From Candidatus Arsenophonus triatominarum (GTDB lineage: Bacteria > Pseudomonadota > Gammaproteobacteria > Enterobacterales > Enterobacteriaceae): a stretch of DNA of 64,000 nt. The stretch is taken from the NCBI RefSeq assembly GCF_001640365.1, contig NZ_LWMI01000010.1, positions 62,001-126,000 of the forward strand, given 5' to 3'. Made by a program: the position numbers and the translations under genes. Below are positions 42,923 to 53,574 of this stretch, piece by piece (the stretch's first letter is position 1; the number at the start of each line of letters is the position of its first letter). The notes under the pieces are model-generated. The model searched no databases and was not told the origin of the DNA. It was given only the letters and a program-made list of their open reading frames with translations.

Positions 42923-43114
42923 CACGAGTTTCGCACAGGAATATAAAATTCCAGAAATGGCTTAAAAGCAATGGTTAATTTGCAAGTTACTAAAACGTAT
43001 AAATTTGTTTAAATTACAATAAGTTGCTTTTAATTTATAAGATTTTGTCTATTTATATATTATGCTGAATTAAACTTTAAAATAGAGCGTTTTTTTATTG
43101 GTGCGAAACTTGTG
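42923..43114 (-). repeat. MITE-like element, copy 8, inside selD
   Basis: 192 bp of the young subfamily, reverse orientation. Flanks AATTA and TCAGG do not match, so a few codons of selD were lost or the copy recombined. Confidence 0.9.
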
Positions 43115-43531
43115 TCAGGCTCAGAATTGGCAAATATTGAAGGGGTTACTGCGATGACCGATGTAACCAGTTTTGGTTTGTTAGGCCATTTAACTGAAAT
43201 CTGTCGGGCGGCTGATTTACAGGCGACGGTGGCTTTTTCGCAAATAGCTAAATTACCTCATATTGAAAGTTATATTGAGCAAGGGTGTGTACCAGGTGGA
43301 ACCCAACGTAATTTTGCCAGTTACGGCCATTTTTTAGGCCAGATGACACCGTTACAACGCAATATATTATGGTGATCTGCGGACCTCAGAAGGATTATTA
43401 ATGGCGGTTTTACCAACAGCATTGCTGAAGTCAAACAAATTGCCTGGCAAAATAATTTATCTTCTAGCGCAATCGGTCAATTAGAGCAATCTAAATTTGG
43501 CAGAGCGATGATTGAGGTAGTTGAATAACCT

Positions 43532-45445
43532 ATGAGTCGTCTATTTATTGCAGAAAAGCCCAGTTTAGCGCGTGCTATAGCTGATGTTTTACCAAAGCCA
43601 CATAAACGACAAGATGGTTTTATTGTGTGTGGTGATTCGCAATATGTGACTTGGTGTATTGGTCATTTATTGGAGCAAGCTGAACCTGAAGCTTACGATC
43701 CTCGTTTAGCACGTTGGTCATTAACTGATTTACCGATCATTCCTGAAAAATGGCAATTAAAGCCTCGGGCTGCAGTTATTAAGCAACTTAATACTATTAA
43801 AGCGCTATTAGCTCAGGCCGATGAGGTTGTGCATGCGGGAGATCCCGATCGCGAAGGGCAATTGCTGGTGGATGAAGTGTTAAATTTTTTAGCCTTACCC
43901 GATGATAAAATGCAGTCTGTTCAGCGCTGTTTAATTAGCGATCTTAATCCTCAAGCGGTAGTTAAGGCCATAGAACGGTTAAGAAGTAATCGAGATTTTA
44001 TTCCACTTTGTGTTTCTGCATTGGCTCGAGCCAGAGCAGATTGGTTGTATGGCATAAATATGACGCGGGCTTATACTTTGCTTGGCCAGAGAGGGGGGTA
44101 TCAAGGGGTATTATCTGTTGGCCGAGTTCAAACGCCAGTATTGGGATTGGTGGTTAGAAGAGATGAAGAGATTGAACATTTTGTTGCTAAAGATTTTTTT
44201 GAAGTAAAAGCACATATAATCACGCCGAATAAAGAACGTTTTACCGCTATCTGGCAGCCAAGTGAAGCCTGCATTGATTATCAGGATGAAGAAGGGCGTC
44301 TGATTCATCGCCCCTTAGCCGAGCATGTTGCTGCACGAATTACGCAGCAACCGGCCTTGGTTGTTGCCTATCAAAATAAACAAGAATCAGAAATTGCGCC
44401 CTTACCTTATTCTTTGTCGGCTTTGCAAATTGAAGCCGCTAAAAAACATGGCTTAAGTGCCAAGGAAGTTCTTGACATATGCCAACAATTATATGAAAAA
44501 CATAAAGTTATTACTTATCCTCGTTCCGATAGTCGTTACTTACCGCAAGAGCATTTTGCCAATCGTCATGGGGTATTAAAAGCTATTGCTATACATCAGC
44601 CAGAACTTAAACAATTTGAATTGGCTGAATTAGATAAGCAAAATCGCTGTTGGGATGATAAAAAAGTTGATGTACATCATGCAATTATTCCTACCGCTAA
44701 AGCAACAGCGGTGGAGCTTAATCAAAACGAAAGCAAAATTTATGCATTGATTGCTGCTCAATATATTATCCAATTTATGGCTAGTGCAAAATTTCATAAA
44801 CGGGTTATTGAACTGGAGATCGCAGGTGGAAAATTTATCGCCAGAGCTCGCTTTTTGGTCGAACCTGGTTGGCGGGCAATTTTAAGTACTAAGGAACGGG
44901 ATGCGGATAATGATGGTATGCCACTCCCTGAGGTAAAGGTAAAAGATGAGTTATTTTGCGAGCAGGGTGAAGTAATAGAAAAGCAGACTCAGCCACCAAA
45001 ACCCTTTACTGATGCCACTTTGTTGTCGGCTATGACCGGTATTGCCCGTTTTGTGCAAGATAAGGCGCTGAAAAAGGTATTGCGAGCAACGGATGGTTTA
45101 GGTACAGAAGCGACCCGAGCGGGTATTATAGAACTATTATTTAAACGTAAATTTTTAGTTAAAAAAGGCCGTTATATCCATGCTGCGCCAGCAGGCATCG
45201 CCTTATATAAAGTTTTACCGCTGGTGGCAGTATTGCCTGATATGACTGCTCACTGGGAGTCTAAATTAACCCAAATCAGTGAAAAACAGTTTCGTTATCA
45301 GGATTTTATGTCACCATTGGCAGATACATTGAAAATGTTAATCCAACAAGCAAAACAACAAACTGATTTAACCATATTCCGTACGATATCGGTCATCGAA
45401 GAGAAAACGGAGAAAAAGTTATCAGTAAAGAAAGAAGAGAGCTAG
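43532..45445 (+). CDS. topB: DNA topoisomerase III TopB
   Basis: Type IA topoisomerase that decatenates replication intermediates. 637 residues (E. coli 653). Toprim motif at residues 104-110 (DPDREGQ); catalytic Tyr329 in [13 protein letters not shown]; family blocks [18 protein letters not shown] and [20 protein letters not shown] 43532 lies 3 bp after the selD stop, so topB was probably translated from a selD-topB transcript and must now rely on a promoter within or after the selD remnant. Intact. Confidence 0.94.
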   Translation: MSRLFIAEKPSLARAIADVLPKPHKRQDGFIVCGDSQYVTWCIGHLLEQAEPEAYDPRLARWSLTDLPIIPEKWQLKPRAAVIKQLNTIKALLAQADEVVHAGDPDREGQLLVDEVLNFLALPDDKMQSVQRCLISDLNPQAVVKAIERLRSNRDFIPLCVSALARARADWLYGINMTRAYTLLGQRGGYQGVLSVGRVQTPVLGLVVRRDEEIEHFVAKDFFEVKAHIITPNKERFTAIWQPSEACIDYQDEEGRLIHRPLAEHVAARITQQPALVVAYQNKQESEIAPLPYSLSALQIEAAKKHGLSAKEVLDICQQLYEKHKVITYPRSDSRYLPQEHFANRHGVLKAIAIHQPELKQFELAELDKQNRCWDDKKVDVHHAIIPTAKATAVELNQNESKIYALIAAQYIIQFMASAKFHKRVIELEIAGGKFIARARFLVEPGWRAILSTKERDADNDGMPLPEVKVKDELFCEQGEVIEKQTQPPKPFTDATLLSAMTGIARFVQDKALKKVLRATDGLGTEATRAGIIELLFKRKFLVKKGRYIHAAPAGIALYKVLPLVAVLPDMTAHWESKLTQISEKQFRYQDFMSPLADTLKMLIQQAKQQTDLTIFRTISVIEEKTEKKLSVKKEES

Positions 45446-45499
45446 TCAAAAAAGGCAATCAAATGATAGCTAAGCGTAAAATAGTACTATCATTTGATT

Positions 45500-46309
45500 T
45501 TAACTTAACTCAAATTTTGCCCAAATAGGGGCATGATCTGAAGGTTTTTCCATACTTCTAATGTCATAATCAATGCCTGTTTCACCACAGCAGGCAAACA
45601 ACGAACTAGAGGCTAGGATCAAATCAATTCGCAGACCTCGGTTATCGACAAAACCCTTGGAACGGTAATCAAACCACGAAAATTGATCAGTAATTTCTGG
45701 ATTTTGTTGACGATAAGTATCGATTAATCCCCAGGATTTCAATTTATCCATCCATTCGCGTTCTTCAGGTAAAAATGAGCATTTGCCCGCACTTAACCAA
45801 CGTTTTTTATTAATTTCACCGATGCCGATATCATGATCTGTTGGGCTAATATTCATATCTCCCATAAGAATTATATGCGATTGAGGAGAAAGATTATTTT
45901 GCAGATAAAGTTGCAAGTCTTGATAAAATTTTGCTTTTGCTGCAAATTTTGTTGGGTGATCACGGCATTCACCTTGTGGGAAATAACCGTTTATTATGGT
46001 AATTGTACCTTTTTCTGTTTCAATATCTGCCATAATAATACGGCGCTGGGCATCAATATCGTCGCTAGGAAATCCCTTTTGAATAGTGATTGGTTTTTGT
46101 TTGCAAAATAGCGCAACACCATAATGTGCTTTTTGTCCATGGTAGCAGATATGATAGCCTAACTGATTAACTTGCTCTAAAGGGAATGCACCATCATCAA
46201 CTTTGGTCTCTTGTAAGCCTATGACATCAGGTTGATGTTTTTCGATGATAGCTTCAAGTTGGTGGATGCGTGCTCTTAGGCTATTAATGTTAAATGAGAC
46301 AAATTTCAT
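45500..46309 (-). CDS. xthA: Exodeoxyribonuclease III XthA
   Basis: Main AP endonuclease and 3'-repair exonuclease. 269 residues (E. coli 268). Motifs in order: [21 protein letters not shown] (metal Glu), [18 protein letters not shown] (catalytic Asp and Asn), [11 protein letters not shown] and the terminal [10 protein letters not shown] (catalytic Asp-His). Convergent with topB. Intact. Confidence 0.95.
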   Translation of the reverse strand: MKFVSFNINSLRARIHQLEAIIEKHQPDVIGLQETKVDDGAFPLEQVNQLGYHICYHGQKAHYGVALFCKQKPITIQKGFPSDDIDAQRRIIMADIETEKGTITIINGYFPQGECRDHPTKFAAKAKFYQDLQLYLQNNLSPQSHIILMGDMNISPTDHDIGIGEINKKRWLSAGKCSFLPEEREWMDKLKSWGLIDTYRQQNPEITDQFSWFDYRSKGFVDNRGLRIDLILASSSLFACCGETGIDYDIRSMEKPSDHAPIWAKFELS

Positions 46310-46756
46310 TCGAATTGGTTACCTAATTGAAATATATTTATAAAAATATTTTATCAGATTGAATATATAAATGTAACCCATTATATAAAACATTTTCTTT
46401 TATTTATTAATGAGTTATTTTTTATATTTAAATTGTTTAGCGTGATTAGATTTAAAAAAATATATAACTTTAAAAAAATAATTAATTTAATTCAAATTAA
46501 TAAACTATAATTAAAAATACACTATATGAAAATTTGTTTTTTGTCAGAAAATAATAGTTAGATGTAATGATGTCGTTTGCTAAAAATCAATTTATGAAAT
46601 TAATTAGCGAGGTTTAATTATTTTTTTTAAATTATTAGCCTAAGTGCTTTTATCTTAAAGAGCTGTAAAAAGGTATTCTTTTTGAATTTCTGTGTCAGCT
46701 ATAAATTATTAAATAGATATTTAAATTTTATTTAAGATTGAAGTGGAGTAATCATT
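46310..46756. other. xthA to LysR-type gene intergenic region
   Basis: 447 bp of AT-rich DNA, presumably holding divergent promoters for xthA and the regulator gene. No ORF, repeat or hairpin that I can support. GTGGAG at about 46743 is the ribosome site for the regulator. Confidence 0.4.
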
Positions 46757-47330
46757 ATGTTTTTCTCAAGAAAGTTAGAAGCTTTTATGGCAGTTGTTGA
46801 AGAAGGTTCATTATGTAAAGCGGCAAGAATATTGCATCGCACGGCGCCCCCTGTCGCAAAATCAATTAAAGATTTTGAGGCCGTATTAGGTAAGACGCTG
46901 TTTAAAAGGAAAAAATCCGGCATGACTTTAATAAAGGAAGGGCAAGAGCTTTATAATGATTTAAAAAATTTATATTTGCAGGAAAAAGAAATTACTAAAA
47001 GATATGTTGGTAATGAATTTCGTAATGTGGTTAATATTTATTATGACTGGGGTAAGAACCATCATTTAATAAAACTTTATGAAACAGCAGGTATTAATAA
47101 AATACCAATAAACGTTTTAAAATTTGGTTATGATAAAGTAAATGAAATATCAGATTATGATGGCAATATTTTAATTTTAAGTTCAGAAAAAATTGTAAGC
47201 GAACGTTTTATTTTGTTAAAGAAATCACAAAAAGAGGCTATTGGTATATGTTATCGCAAACAACTTTACGAACATGCTGAAAAGAATCTATTAAAATTAT
47301 TGAATCAATTTCCTTGGCTATGTGATCAGG

Positions 47331-48358
47331 GGTAGTGTTCAAAAATCTGTGTCATATCTTAAACTCAAAAAAAGAGGTATGACATATGAGAAATCAATCA
47401 TTTAATTTTGATGAAGCGTTGAAGCAATTACAATCAGGTAAAAATTTACTCGGTACGGATGGAATACTCACACCACTCATAAAACAGCTGACCGAAGCTG
47501 CCCTGCAGGCAGAAATAGAACACTCCCTATCGACAACGTCAATCGATACGCGTAAAAATGGCTATACTCGAAAAACGGTTAAATCGACATCAGGTCAATT
47601 TGAACTGAAAACGCCCAGAGACAGGTCAGGTGCTTTTGAGCCTCAGCTCATTAAGAAAAATCAGACAAAATTATCAGAGGATATTGATAACAAAATCCTA
47701 TCGTTATTTGCATTAGGCATGAGTTATCGTGATATTCAAAAACATGTTGCAGAATTATATGGACTGGAAATATCAGATGGAGCTATTACGCATATTACTG
47801 ACAAATTACTCCCTGAATTAAAAGCCAGGCAACAACGCCCTCTGGAGGCGCTCTATCCTTTTGTCTGGCTCGATGCCATTGTAGTGGTCAACTAAAATTG
47901 GCCACTACATACGTTACATTGCCAGTAAAGACCAAAAAGCTTTTATGGCTGATTTTAAGCCGGTTTATCGTGCAGATACTAAAGCGGCTGCTGAGTTTGC
48001 CCTTGATGAACTGGAAACGAAATGGGGTGAAAAATACCCGATAGTGCTAGAATCCTGGCGAAGTAAATGGGAGTTGCTCAGTGCTTATTTTCGATACCCT
48101 AACCCATTTATACGACCAATGCAGTAGAGGCGGTTCATCGGCAGTTTAGGACATTAACTAAAACCAAAGGGGCTTTTCCTAATGAAAACAGCTTATTAAA
48201 ATTACTCTATATTGGCATCAATCAGGTATCCAACAAATGGACTATGCCGATTAGTAACTGGGCGTTAACCATTGCTCAATTGTCCATCTATTTTAAAGGG
48301 CGCCTAGATGGTATAATCAAAATATAAAATCCCCTGACACAGAATTATGAACACCCTC
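47331..48358 (+). mobile_element. IS256-family element, copy B
   Basis: Ends GGTAGTGTTCAAAAATC and ...TATGAACACCCTC, flanked by an 8-bp duplication with one mismatch (TGATCAGG 47323-47330, TGATCCGG 48359-48366). The transposase N-terminus (47386-47880) and C-terminus (from about 47909) are present, but about 160 residues with the catalytic centre are missing, and an IS3 remnant of 30 bp sits at the junction. Also KAI is lost in FRYPNPFIRPMQ. Inactive. Confidence 0.9.
47880..47909. repeat. IS3 excision/deletion scar
   Basis: TGTAGTGGTCAACTAAAATTGGCCACTACA: 25 bp of the IS3 right end fused to the last bases of the left end (GCCACTACA), with GCCA shared by both. All internal IS3 DNA is gone. 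It lies at the boundary where the IS256 transposase middle is also missing. Confidence 0.85.
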
Positions 48359-48934
48359 TGATCCGGTCTTATATAAGAGTCAATTTATTCGAGATATAGA
48401 ATCAAAAGCGACGATAGGGGCAAATAGAATCAATATCAGGTGGATGGAAAACAGTGGTTTTTACGATTGGATTAATACAAAATGGTGATTACATCGGTTT
48501 AACCGATAAATTCCCCGAAACCTGTCAATCAACACCTGACATTATTTTTTTACCGCTAGATGAGCTTAGCATGACAAATAGTTGTTATTTTTATAAATCT
48601 AAAGCACATGGTAGTATTTTGAATCGATTTATTGATGTAATTGAAAAAATATATTAATCAATAGGTAAAATATTAATTGGGCAAAATTATGGTTGATCTG
48701 ATGCTAGTAACCTCAGGGTTTGTAACTTGCAAGTTTCTGCTAGTGAATAGACAGAGCAAGCGTTAACTGCTATAAGTGCCTATCTGTTTGAAATTTAAGC
48801 GATTAGTCAGAAGTATTATCCTTGCTCATTAGTTCATTAGGTAAAATTTAAATGTAATAACGATATCAGTTTTTTTAAATATAGTTAATAACAAATAATC
48901 ATTTATCATGAAAAATAATTAAATACAATATTTT

Positions 48935-49004
48935 ATTAAAATTAAAATTAAAATTAAAATTAAAATTAAAATTAAAATTAAAATTAAAATTAAAATTAAA
49001 ATTA
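48935..49004. repeat. Hexanucleotide tandem repeat (ATTAAA)11
   Basis: Eleven exact ATTAAA units from 48935 to 49000 plus a partial unit. It lies in the convergent gap between a dead regulator gene and purU, so it does not affect a coding frame. Array length is probably unstable. Confidence 0.95.
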
Positions 49005-49022
49005 ATAAAATAATTATGATTG

Positions 49023-49065
49023 TTTAAAGGTAATATTATGCACTCTGCATAATATTACCTTTAAA
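49023..49065. terminator. Perfect 20-bp stem hairpin 3' of purU
   Basis: TTTAAAGGTAATATTATGCA, loop CTC, then its exact complement. It lies 35 bp past the purU stop. The stem is AT-rich with only a short T-tract beyond, so it may act as a terminator or as an RNA-end stabiliser; the hairpin itself is certain. Confidence 0.65.
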
Positions 49066-49099
49066 ATAAGTCAGGCTATTTTATTAAATAGAGGATAGG

Positions 49100-49942
49100 T
49101 TAAAGAATAATCGTGCGGTTGCCATGAACAAAAACACGTTGTGCTAATACCCAGTATAAAGCGTGGCTTAAGACATTTTTTTCAACGTCTTTACCTGCTC
49201 GCATCATATCCTGAGCAGTATAACTATGATCAACGTTAATCACATTCTGAGTGATAATAGGGCCTTCATCGAGATCATTATTGACAAAGTGCGCCGTTGC
49301 TCCAATGATTTTGACACCACGTTGATAAGCTTGATGATAAGGTTTTGCACCAATAAAAGCTGGCAAAAAAGAGTGATGGATATTAATAATTTTATTGGGA
49401 TAATGTTGAACAAATTTAGGCGTAAGTACGCGCATATATTTTGCTAAAACTACATAATCAGGATCATAATGGTCAATTTGTTCTTTTAATAGATGATCAT
49501 GTTGTTCTCGCGTTAAATTTTCATGGCTAATGTAATGAAATGGGATATTAAATTGTTCAACTAGTGATCTTAATGTCTCGTGATTACCAATTACAGCAGC
49601 AATTTCCACATCAAGACCATCATAGGCGCTTTTCATTAATAGATCACCTAAGCAGTGTGCTTCTTTGGTTACCATAATAACAATGCGTCGTTGATTTGCT
49701 GTGCTTAATTCCCGTTTAGACCCTGATGGTAAAGCATCGTTGAGATCAGCTAATAATGTATTATCGTTGAAAATACCTTCAAGTTCAGTACGCATGAAAA
49801 AACAGTTCGTCTGGTGGTCAACAAATTCATTATTTTGAATAATATTTAATTGATGTTTATAACAAATATTTGTGATTTTAGCGATTAACCCTTTTGCATC
49901 AGGGCAGATGGTGCGAAGAATTTTTTTTGTGTCTTGTTGCAT
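49100..49942 (-). CDS. purU: Formyltetrahydrofolate deformylase PurU
   Basis: Hydrolyses 10-formyl-THF to formate and THF, feeding PurT and balancing one-carbon pools. 280 residues, same as E. coli. N-terminal ACT domain (TICPDAKGLIAKITNICYKH), then a formyltransferase-type domain with the Asn-His-Asp catalytic set in IINIHHSFLPAFIGAKPYHQ and ATAHFVNNDLDEGPII. Intact, plausible start MQQDTKKILRT with AAGGAAAA upstream. Confidence 0.95.
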   Translation of the reverse strand: MQQDTKKILRTICPDAKGLIAKITNICYKHQLNIIQNNEFVDHQTNCFFMRTELEGIFNDNTLLADLNDALPSGSKRELSTANQRRIVIMVTKEAHCLGDLLMKSAYDGLDVEIAAVIGNHETLRSLVEQFNIPFHYISHENLTREQHDHLLKEQIDHYDPDYVVLAKYMRVLTPKFVQHYPNKIINIHHSFLPAFIGAKPYHQAYQRGVKIIGATAHFVNNDLDEGPIITQNVINVDHSYTAQDMMRAGKDVEKNVLSHALYWVLAQRVFVHGNRTIIL

Positions 49943-50643
49943 GAATGGTATTTTCCTTCAAATTTTTTTGTTACAAATATCGCAAAATAGGAAATTTTAA
50001 TCTTGTTACGATAAAATCGTAGTAATTCTGACGTTTTAGGACTGTTATGGCAATGTTTTTTTCAAAATTTCATTAAAATTATTTAAAAAAATATCTTTTT
50101 ATTATTGTAAATCACATTTTTATCATTTGGAATATTGATTAATTAAAAGCAAACAAGCGCTATAATAGATAAATATGAGTTATTTATGATTAATTTATCT
50201 GAAAACTTTTACAAAGGTTCATTTTTATCTTTATATTCGCTTTTTAATTGGGTAAATAATGTTACTCAATAGTGACTGAATCATCCAGTGCTATTGATCA
50301 TTTATCTACTTTTGTTTGCTGATTTGAATTTTAGATATTGATAATAAAGTAATAAATAGTTTTTTAGTTGTTAGATTCAGGATGAAAAAACATAAGATAA
50401 TTTTGATTTACAATAGGAATTATTTTGATTAAAGAAAAAAGGAACAAAATTAAGAAAGTAATTTCTAATTACAATAACTGTATAAAAGTAACCAATTGAT
50501 TCCAATAAATGAAAAATAATTATATATTTCAATACAAAAAAATATATAAATTTAAGTGTAAATCCGTAAAATATTTGTTCTATCATAAGTATTATTTTCT
50601 AAAAAGATAATATCGTCAATGGCATTTTATGTAAGGCTGGCAT
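49943..50643. other. purU-rssB intergenic region
   Basis: About 700 bp, very AT-rich, with only short ORFs lacking start signals. It should hold divergent promoters for purU and rssB. No RNA gene recognised. Confidence 0.4.
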
Positions 50644-51660
50644 ATGAAAGGGAAGAAAATATTAATTGTAGAAGATGAGGTGGTTTTTCGCTCCGTATTG
50701 AGAAATTACCTTAAATCATTTGATGTGATTACTTATACAGCCAGCAATGGGCAGGAGGCGTTAGATATTATTAATGCTGTTGAGCATCTTGATTTGATTT
50801 TATGTGATTTAAGCATGCCTGTGATGAGTGGTGAGACTTTAATGCAGAAACTGGTGGAAATGAAGTGTGAAATTCCAGTTATTGTTATTTCAGGAACAAA
50901 TAGAATTAGTGATTTGGATAGAATGCTTCGACTTGGAGTAAAAGATGCGTTATTAAAACCGATTGTTGATTTTGATGATGTTAGAGAGACGATCATCCGT
51001 AATTTGTATCCAGATATTGTAGAAACAACCACTCGTTTATCTGTTGAGCTTTCTCATATTCAGCAAATGATACAGCACGAAAAGCATGATATTTTGCCAG
51101 TTTTACTTGAGCTGCAGCCCAAAGTAAATCAAACATTGGCAAATTATAAAATTAATTATCGGCAACTAAAAGATATTAATAAAATTGGATTATTATTTGA
51201 TTTAGCAGAACTTTCTGATAAACAAATAGGTTTTTATTGCCTTGATATTGAGTATTCTTCGGGTGATGGCGTTATGGCTGCATTATTACTTAGAGTTGCA
51301 TTTAATGAATTATTGCAAACCTATCTTAATAGTCAATCAAACAAATTATTTAATATTAGTGAAATGCTTGAGCAAATAAATACTTTATTAATGGATTTAG
51401 GTATTAAAGGACAATTTCCAATTTTATTAGGTTATTTTCATACTGAAAGTAAAACAATTGCATTAGCTTCAGCAGGACTTAATGTAAAATTAAAAACTGA
51501 GAATAAAGAAGTCGAATTGTCATCAAGTGCACCATTGGGTAGCTTACAATCAATTGCTTATCAGCAAATAATAGAAAAAGGAATAGATTGGCAATGTAAA
51601 ATATGGAATCATAAACATCGAATGACTTTAATGTTTAATTCATTGGTAGAAATATTATAA
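50644..51660 (+). CDS. rssB: Response regulator / RpoS adaptor RssB
   Basis: RssB delivers sigma-S to ClpXP for degradation. 338 residues (E. coli 337). Receiver domain with acidic pocket (ILIVEDEVVFRS), phospho-acceptor Asp55 in LILCDLSMPVMSG and Lys in DALLKPIVDFDD, followed by the C-terminal PP2C-like domain (FYCLDIEYSSGDGVMAALLL; SAGLNVKLKTENKE). The N-terminal domain is much better conserved than the C-terminal one. Start MKGKKIL at 50644, preceded by GTAAGG. galU follows, as in E. coli. Confidence 0.92.
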   Translation: MKGKKILIVEDEVVFRSVLRNYLKSFDVITYTASNGQEALDIINAVEHLDLILCDLSMPVMSGETLMQKLVEMKCEIPVIVISGTNRISDLDRMLRLGVKDALLKPIVDFDDVRETIIRNLYPDIVETTTRLSVELSHIQQMIQHEKHDILPVLLELQPKVNQTLANYKINYRQLKDINKIGLLFDLAELSDKQIGFYCLDIEYSSGDGVMAALLLRVAFNELLQTYLNSQSNKLFNISEMLEQINTLLMDLGIKGQFPILLGYFHTESKTIALASAGLNVKLKTENKEVELSSSAPLGSLQSIAYQQIIEKGIDWQCKIWNHKHRMTLMFNSLVEIL

Positions 51661-51815
51661 TTATTTACTTTTTACAGGATTGTTAACTTAGGTCAATTTT
51701 CTCTAGTTTGCTATTTATTTGGTACATTTTACTGCTATACTCGCCACAAAAGTTGTTGAAAATCTATCTGTCATATTCCATTAGTATATTGTATTTAGGT
51801 AACTCGGTAGAAAAA

Positions 51816-52724
51816 ATGAAATTAAAAAAAGCGGAAAAAAAAGTTAGCAAAGCTGTTATTCCTGTCGCGGGATTAGGGACTCGCATGTTGCCGGCAACCA
51901 AAGCGATCCCTAAAGAAATGTTACCTTTAGCGGATAAACCACTTATTCAGTATGTAGTAAATGAATGTATATCTGCTGGTATTCATGAAATTATATTAGT
52001 CACTCACTCTTCAAAGAACTCAATAGAAAACCATTTTGATACCAGTTTTGAATTAGAAGCAATTTTGGAAAAGCGCGTTAAACGGCAATTATTAAATGAT
52101 GTACAATCCATATGCCCAAGTCATGTCACAATTATGCAAACGAGACAAGGTATCGCAAAAGGGCTTGGACATGCCATTTTATGTGCAAAACCATTGGTAG
52201 GAGAGGAGCCTTTTGCTGTAGTTTTACCGGATGTAATTATTGATCAATATTCTTCGGATTTGAAACAGTATAATTTAACCGCGATGCTGAAGCGTTATCA
52301 TGAAACATCAGTCAGCCAAATTCTTGTTGAGTCGGTACCAAAGGAGTCTGTATCCAATTATGGTGTTGTAGATTGTGACAGTTATGGATTAAAAGCCGAT
52401 GAAAGCAAAATTATTAAAGGTGTTGTTGAAAAACCTAAAATTGAACTGGCGCCATCTAATTTATCTATCGTGGGGCGTTATGTATTGTCAGAAAAAATTT
52501 GGCCTTTATTAGATAAAACACCAATGGGGGCAGGTGATGAAATTCAGTTAACTGACGCGATTGAAATGTTAATAGAAGGAGAACCTGTTGAAGCCTATCA
52601 TTTACAAGGTAAAAGCCATGATTGCGGCAATAAATTGGGTTATATGAAAGCATTTGTTGAATATGGTATGCAGCATGACTTTTTAGGTGATGAATTTTCC
52701 GCGTGGGTAAAAAAAATATCTTAG
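51816..52724 (+). CDS. galU: UTP--glucose-1-phosphate uridylyltransferase GalU
   Basis: Makes UDP-glucose for LPS core, trehalose and galactose use. 302 residues from ATG 51816, equal to E. coli; the frame is open back to 51708, but the extra 36 residues have no counterpart. Nucleotide-binding motif [34 protein letters not shown], and [14 protein letters not shown] near the end. Ribosome site is weak (GGTAG). Order rssB-galU-hns-tdk-adhE matches E. coli. Confidence 0.95.
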   Translation: MKLKKAEKKVSKAVIPVAGLGTRMLPATKAIPKEMLPLADKPLIQYVVNECISAGIHEIILVTHSSKNSIENHFDTSFELEAILEKRVKRQLLNDVQSICPSHVTIMQTRQGIAKGLGHAILCAKPLVGEEPFAVVLPDVIIDQYSSDLKQYNLTAMLKRYHETSVSQILVESVPKESVSNYGVVDCDSYGLKADESKIIKGVVEKPKIELAPSNLSIVGRYVLSEKIWPLLDKTPMGAGDEIQLTDAIEMLIEGEPVEAYHLQGKSHDCGNKLGYMKAFVEYGMQHDFLGDEFSAWVKKIS

Positions 52725-53574
52725 ATTGCTAATTGTCGATAAATTTGATTCAAATCAATAAAAAAACCTGCATTGTATTTTTATACAATACTGCCTATTT
52801 GTTATTACAAATTTATTTTAACAAGTTCTATTTATGCATAAAATTAAAATGAGATTTATTAATTATATAAGTAGGCAAGGATGTTGTTTAAATGGAGATA
52901 TTACAAACTATTTCAAATAATAATAATTTGATTTTGCTGATCGTATATCATTTTAGTTGCTAGCTAAAAATTCTTGTGTTGACGCGCGAGTTTCTATCAA
53001 TAATATTTACGTTAACACTGATCATAATTATGATAAAAAAGTATAGTAATTATATTTAATTGATTTAGCTTGTATCAGATTAGCCGTTTATTTTTTTGTT
53101 TATAAAGTAATCTGTTTATTATTTCTATAGTAAATTTTTTCATAATGAATAGAATGAAATTTAACAACCTCTCTAACAAAATAAAATAGAGAGAAGTTTA
53201 ATAATGAACATTGAATGCATGACTTTATGGCAATAAAAAACAACGATACTATTTCTTGAAGGAATAATTTGAAATGTTTAGACAACAAAAATTTACATTA
53301 CATGGTGTATCGCTGATAACAAAATATTTATATTAATAGAAGTTGTACATTTTTATGTCGGCTTCTTTATTATAGGAAAAGGTATGGTTAGTTATTAGTG
53401 AAAAGTGCCTGGCATGTAAATGTATTTAGTATTTATCTTAGCGAGCAGAGTTTTACGCTTTGATATATATTAGACCTTATTAAGGTTGGTTATTTATTGT
53501 GTAATAAATGTTAATGATATGCGCAATAAAAATACCCTTTATATAAAGGGCATTTTTAAAGTAAGAAAGGACAT
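52725..53574. other. galU-hns intergenic region
   Basis: About 850 bp. ATTGTATttttATACAAT at 52772-52789 is a small hairpin that could end galU. An 18-codon frame (MFRQQKFTLHGV) at 53274 follows AAGGAAT but has no recognisable homology and is not called. The hns terminator lies at the right end. Confidence 0.4.
53529..53557 (-). terminator. Intrinsic terminator of hns
   Basis: TGCCCTTTATATAAAGGGTA stem on the minus strand followed by TTTTTATTG, just past the hns stop at 53575. Confidence 0.85.

Larger units (their letters stand above)
42104..43528 (+). pseudogene. selD: Selenophosphate synthase SelD, two MITE insertions and frameshifts
   Basis: SelD makes selenophosphate for selenocysteine and selenouridine. 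Start [20 protein letters not shown] (active-site Cys16/Cys18 and Lys19; RBS AAGGAAAA). Interrupted after LETIL by a diverged MITE (42193-42382) and after TQIMC by a second one (42923-43114). Removing the first element and one TTATA restores [11 protein letters not shown]. Further shifts near 43375 and 43420 break the C-terminal domain before IGQLEQSKFGRAMIEVVE. Conserved cores such as [13 protein letters not shown] and [13 protein letters not shown] remain clear. Selenoprotein synthesis is therefore very probably lost. Confidence 0.93.
46757..48657 (+). pseudogene. LysR-type transcriptional regulator, split by IS256
   Basis: The first 190 or so residues are open (46757-47330): a LysR HTH (LEAFMAVVEEGSLCKAARIL) and the start of the effector domain. 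IS256 copy B (47331-48358) interrupts it at CDQG/CDPV. The 3' part continues as LYKSQFIRDIESKATIGANR, shifts frame near 48445, and ends GLIQNGDYIGLTDKFPETCQ ... FIDVIEKIY at 48657. The target is unknown; it resembles the short adhesin/virulence-associated LysR regulators, which is weak evidence. Confidence 0.8.
48658..49099. other. Intergenic region with microsatellite and hairpin
   Basis: 442 bp without a gene. Contains the ATTAAA array (48935-49004) and a perfect 20-bp hairpin (49023-49065), listed separately; the rest is AT-rich and featureless. Confidence 0.5.

Noticed and set aside
48935-49004. Possible CRISPR-like array
   Set aside because: The units are 6 bp with no spacers; it is a simple microsatellite, and no cas genes are present.
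50377-50586. 69-residue hydrophobic open frame between purU and rssB
   Set aside because: Phe/Ile-rich chance frame in AT-rich DNA, no ribosome site and no relatives recognised.
53274-53335. Short frame MFRQQKFTLHGV after AAGGAAT
   Set aside because: Only about 18 codons and no homology; the ribosome-site-like bases are expected by chance.
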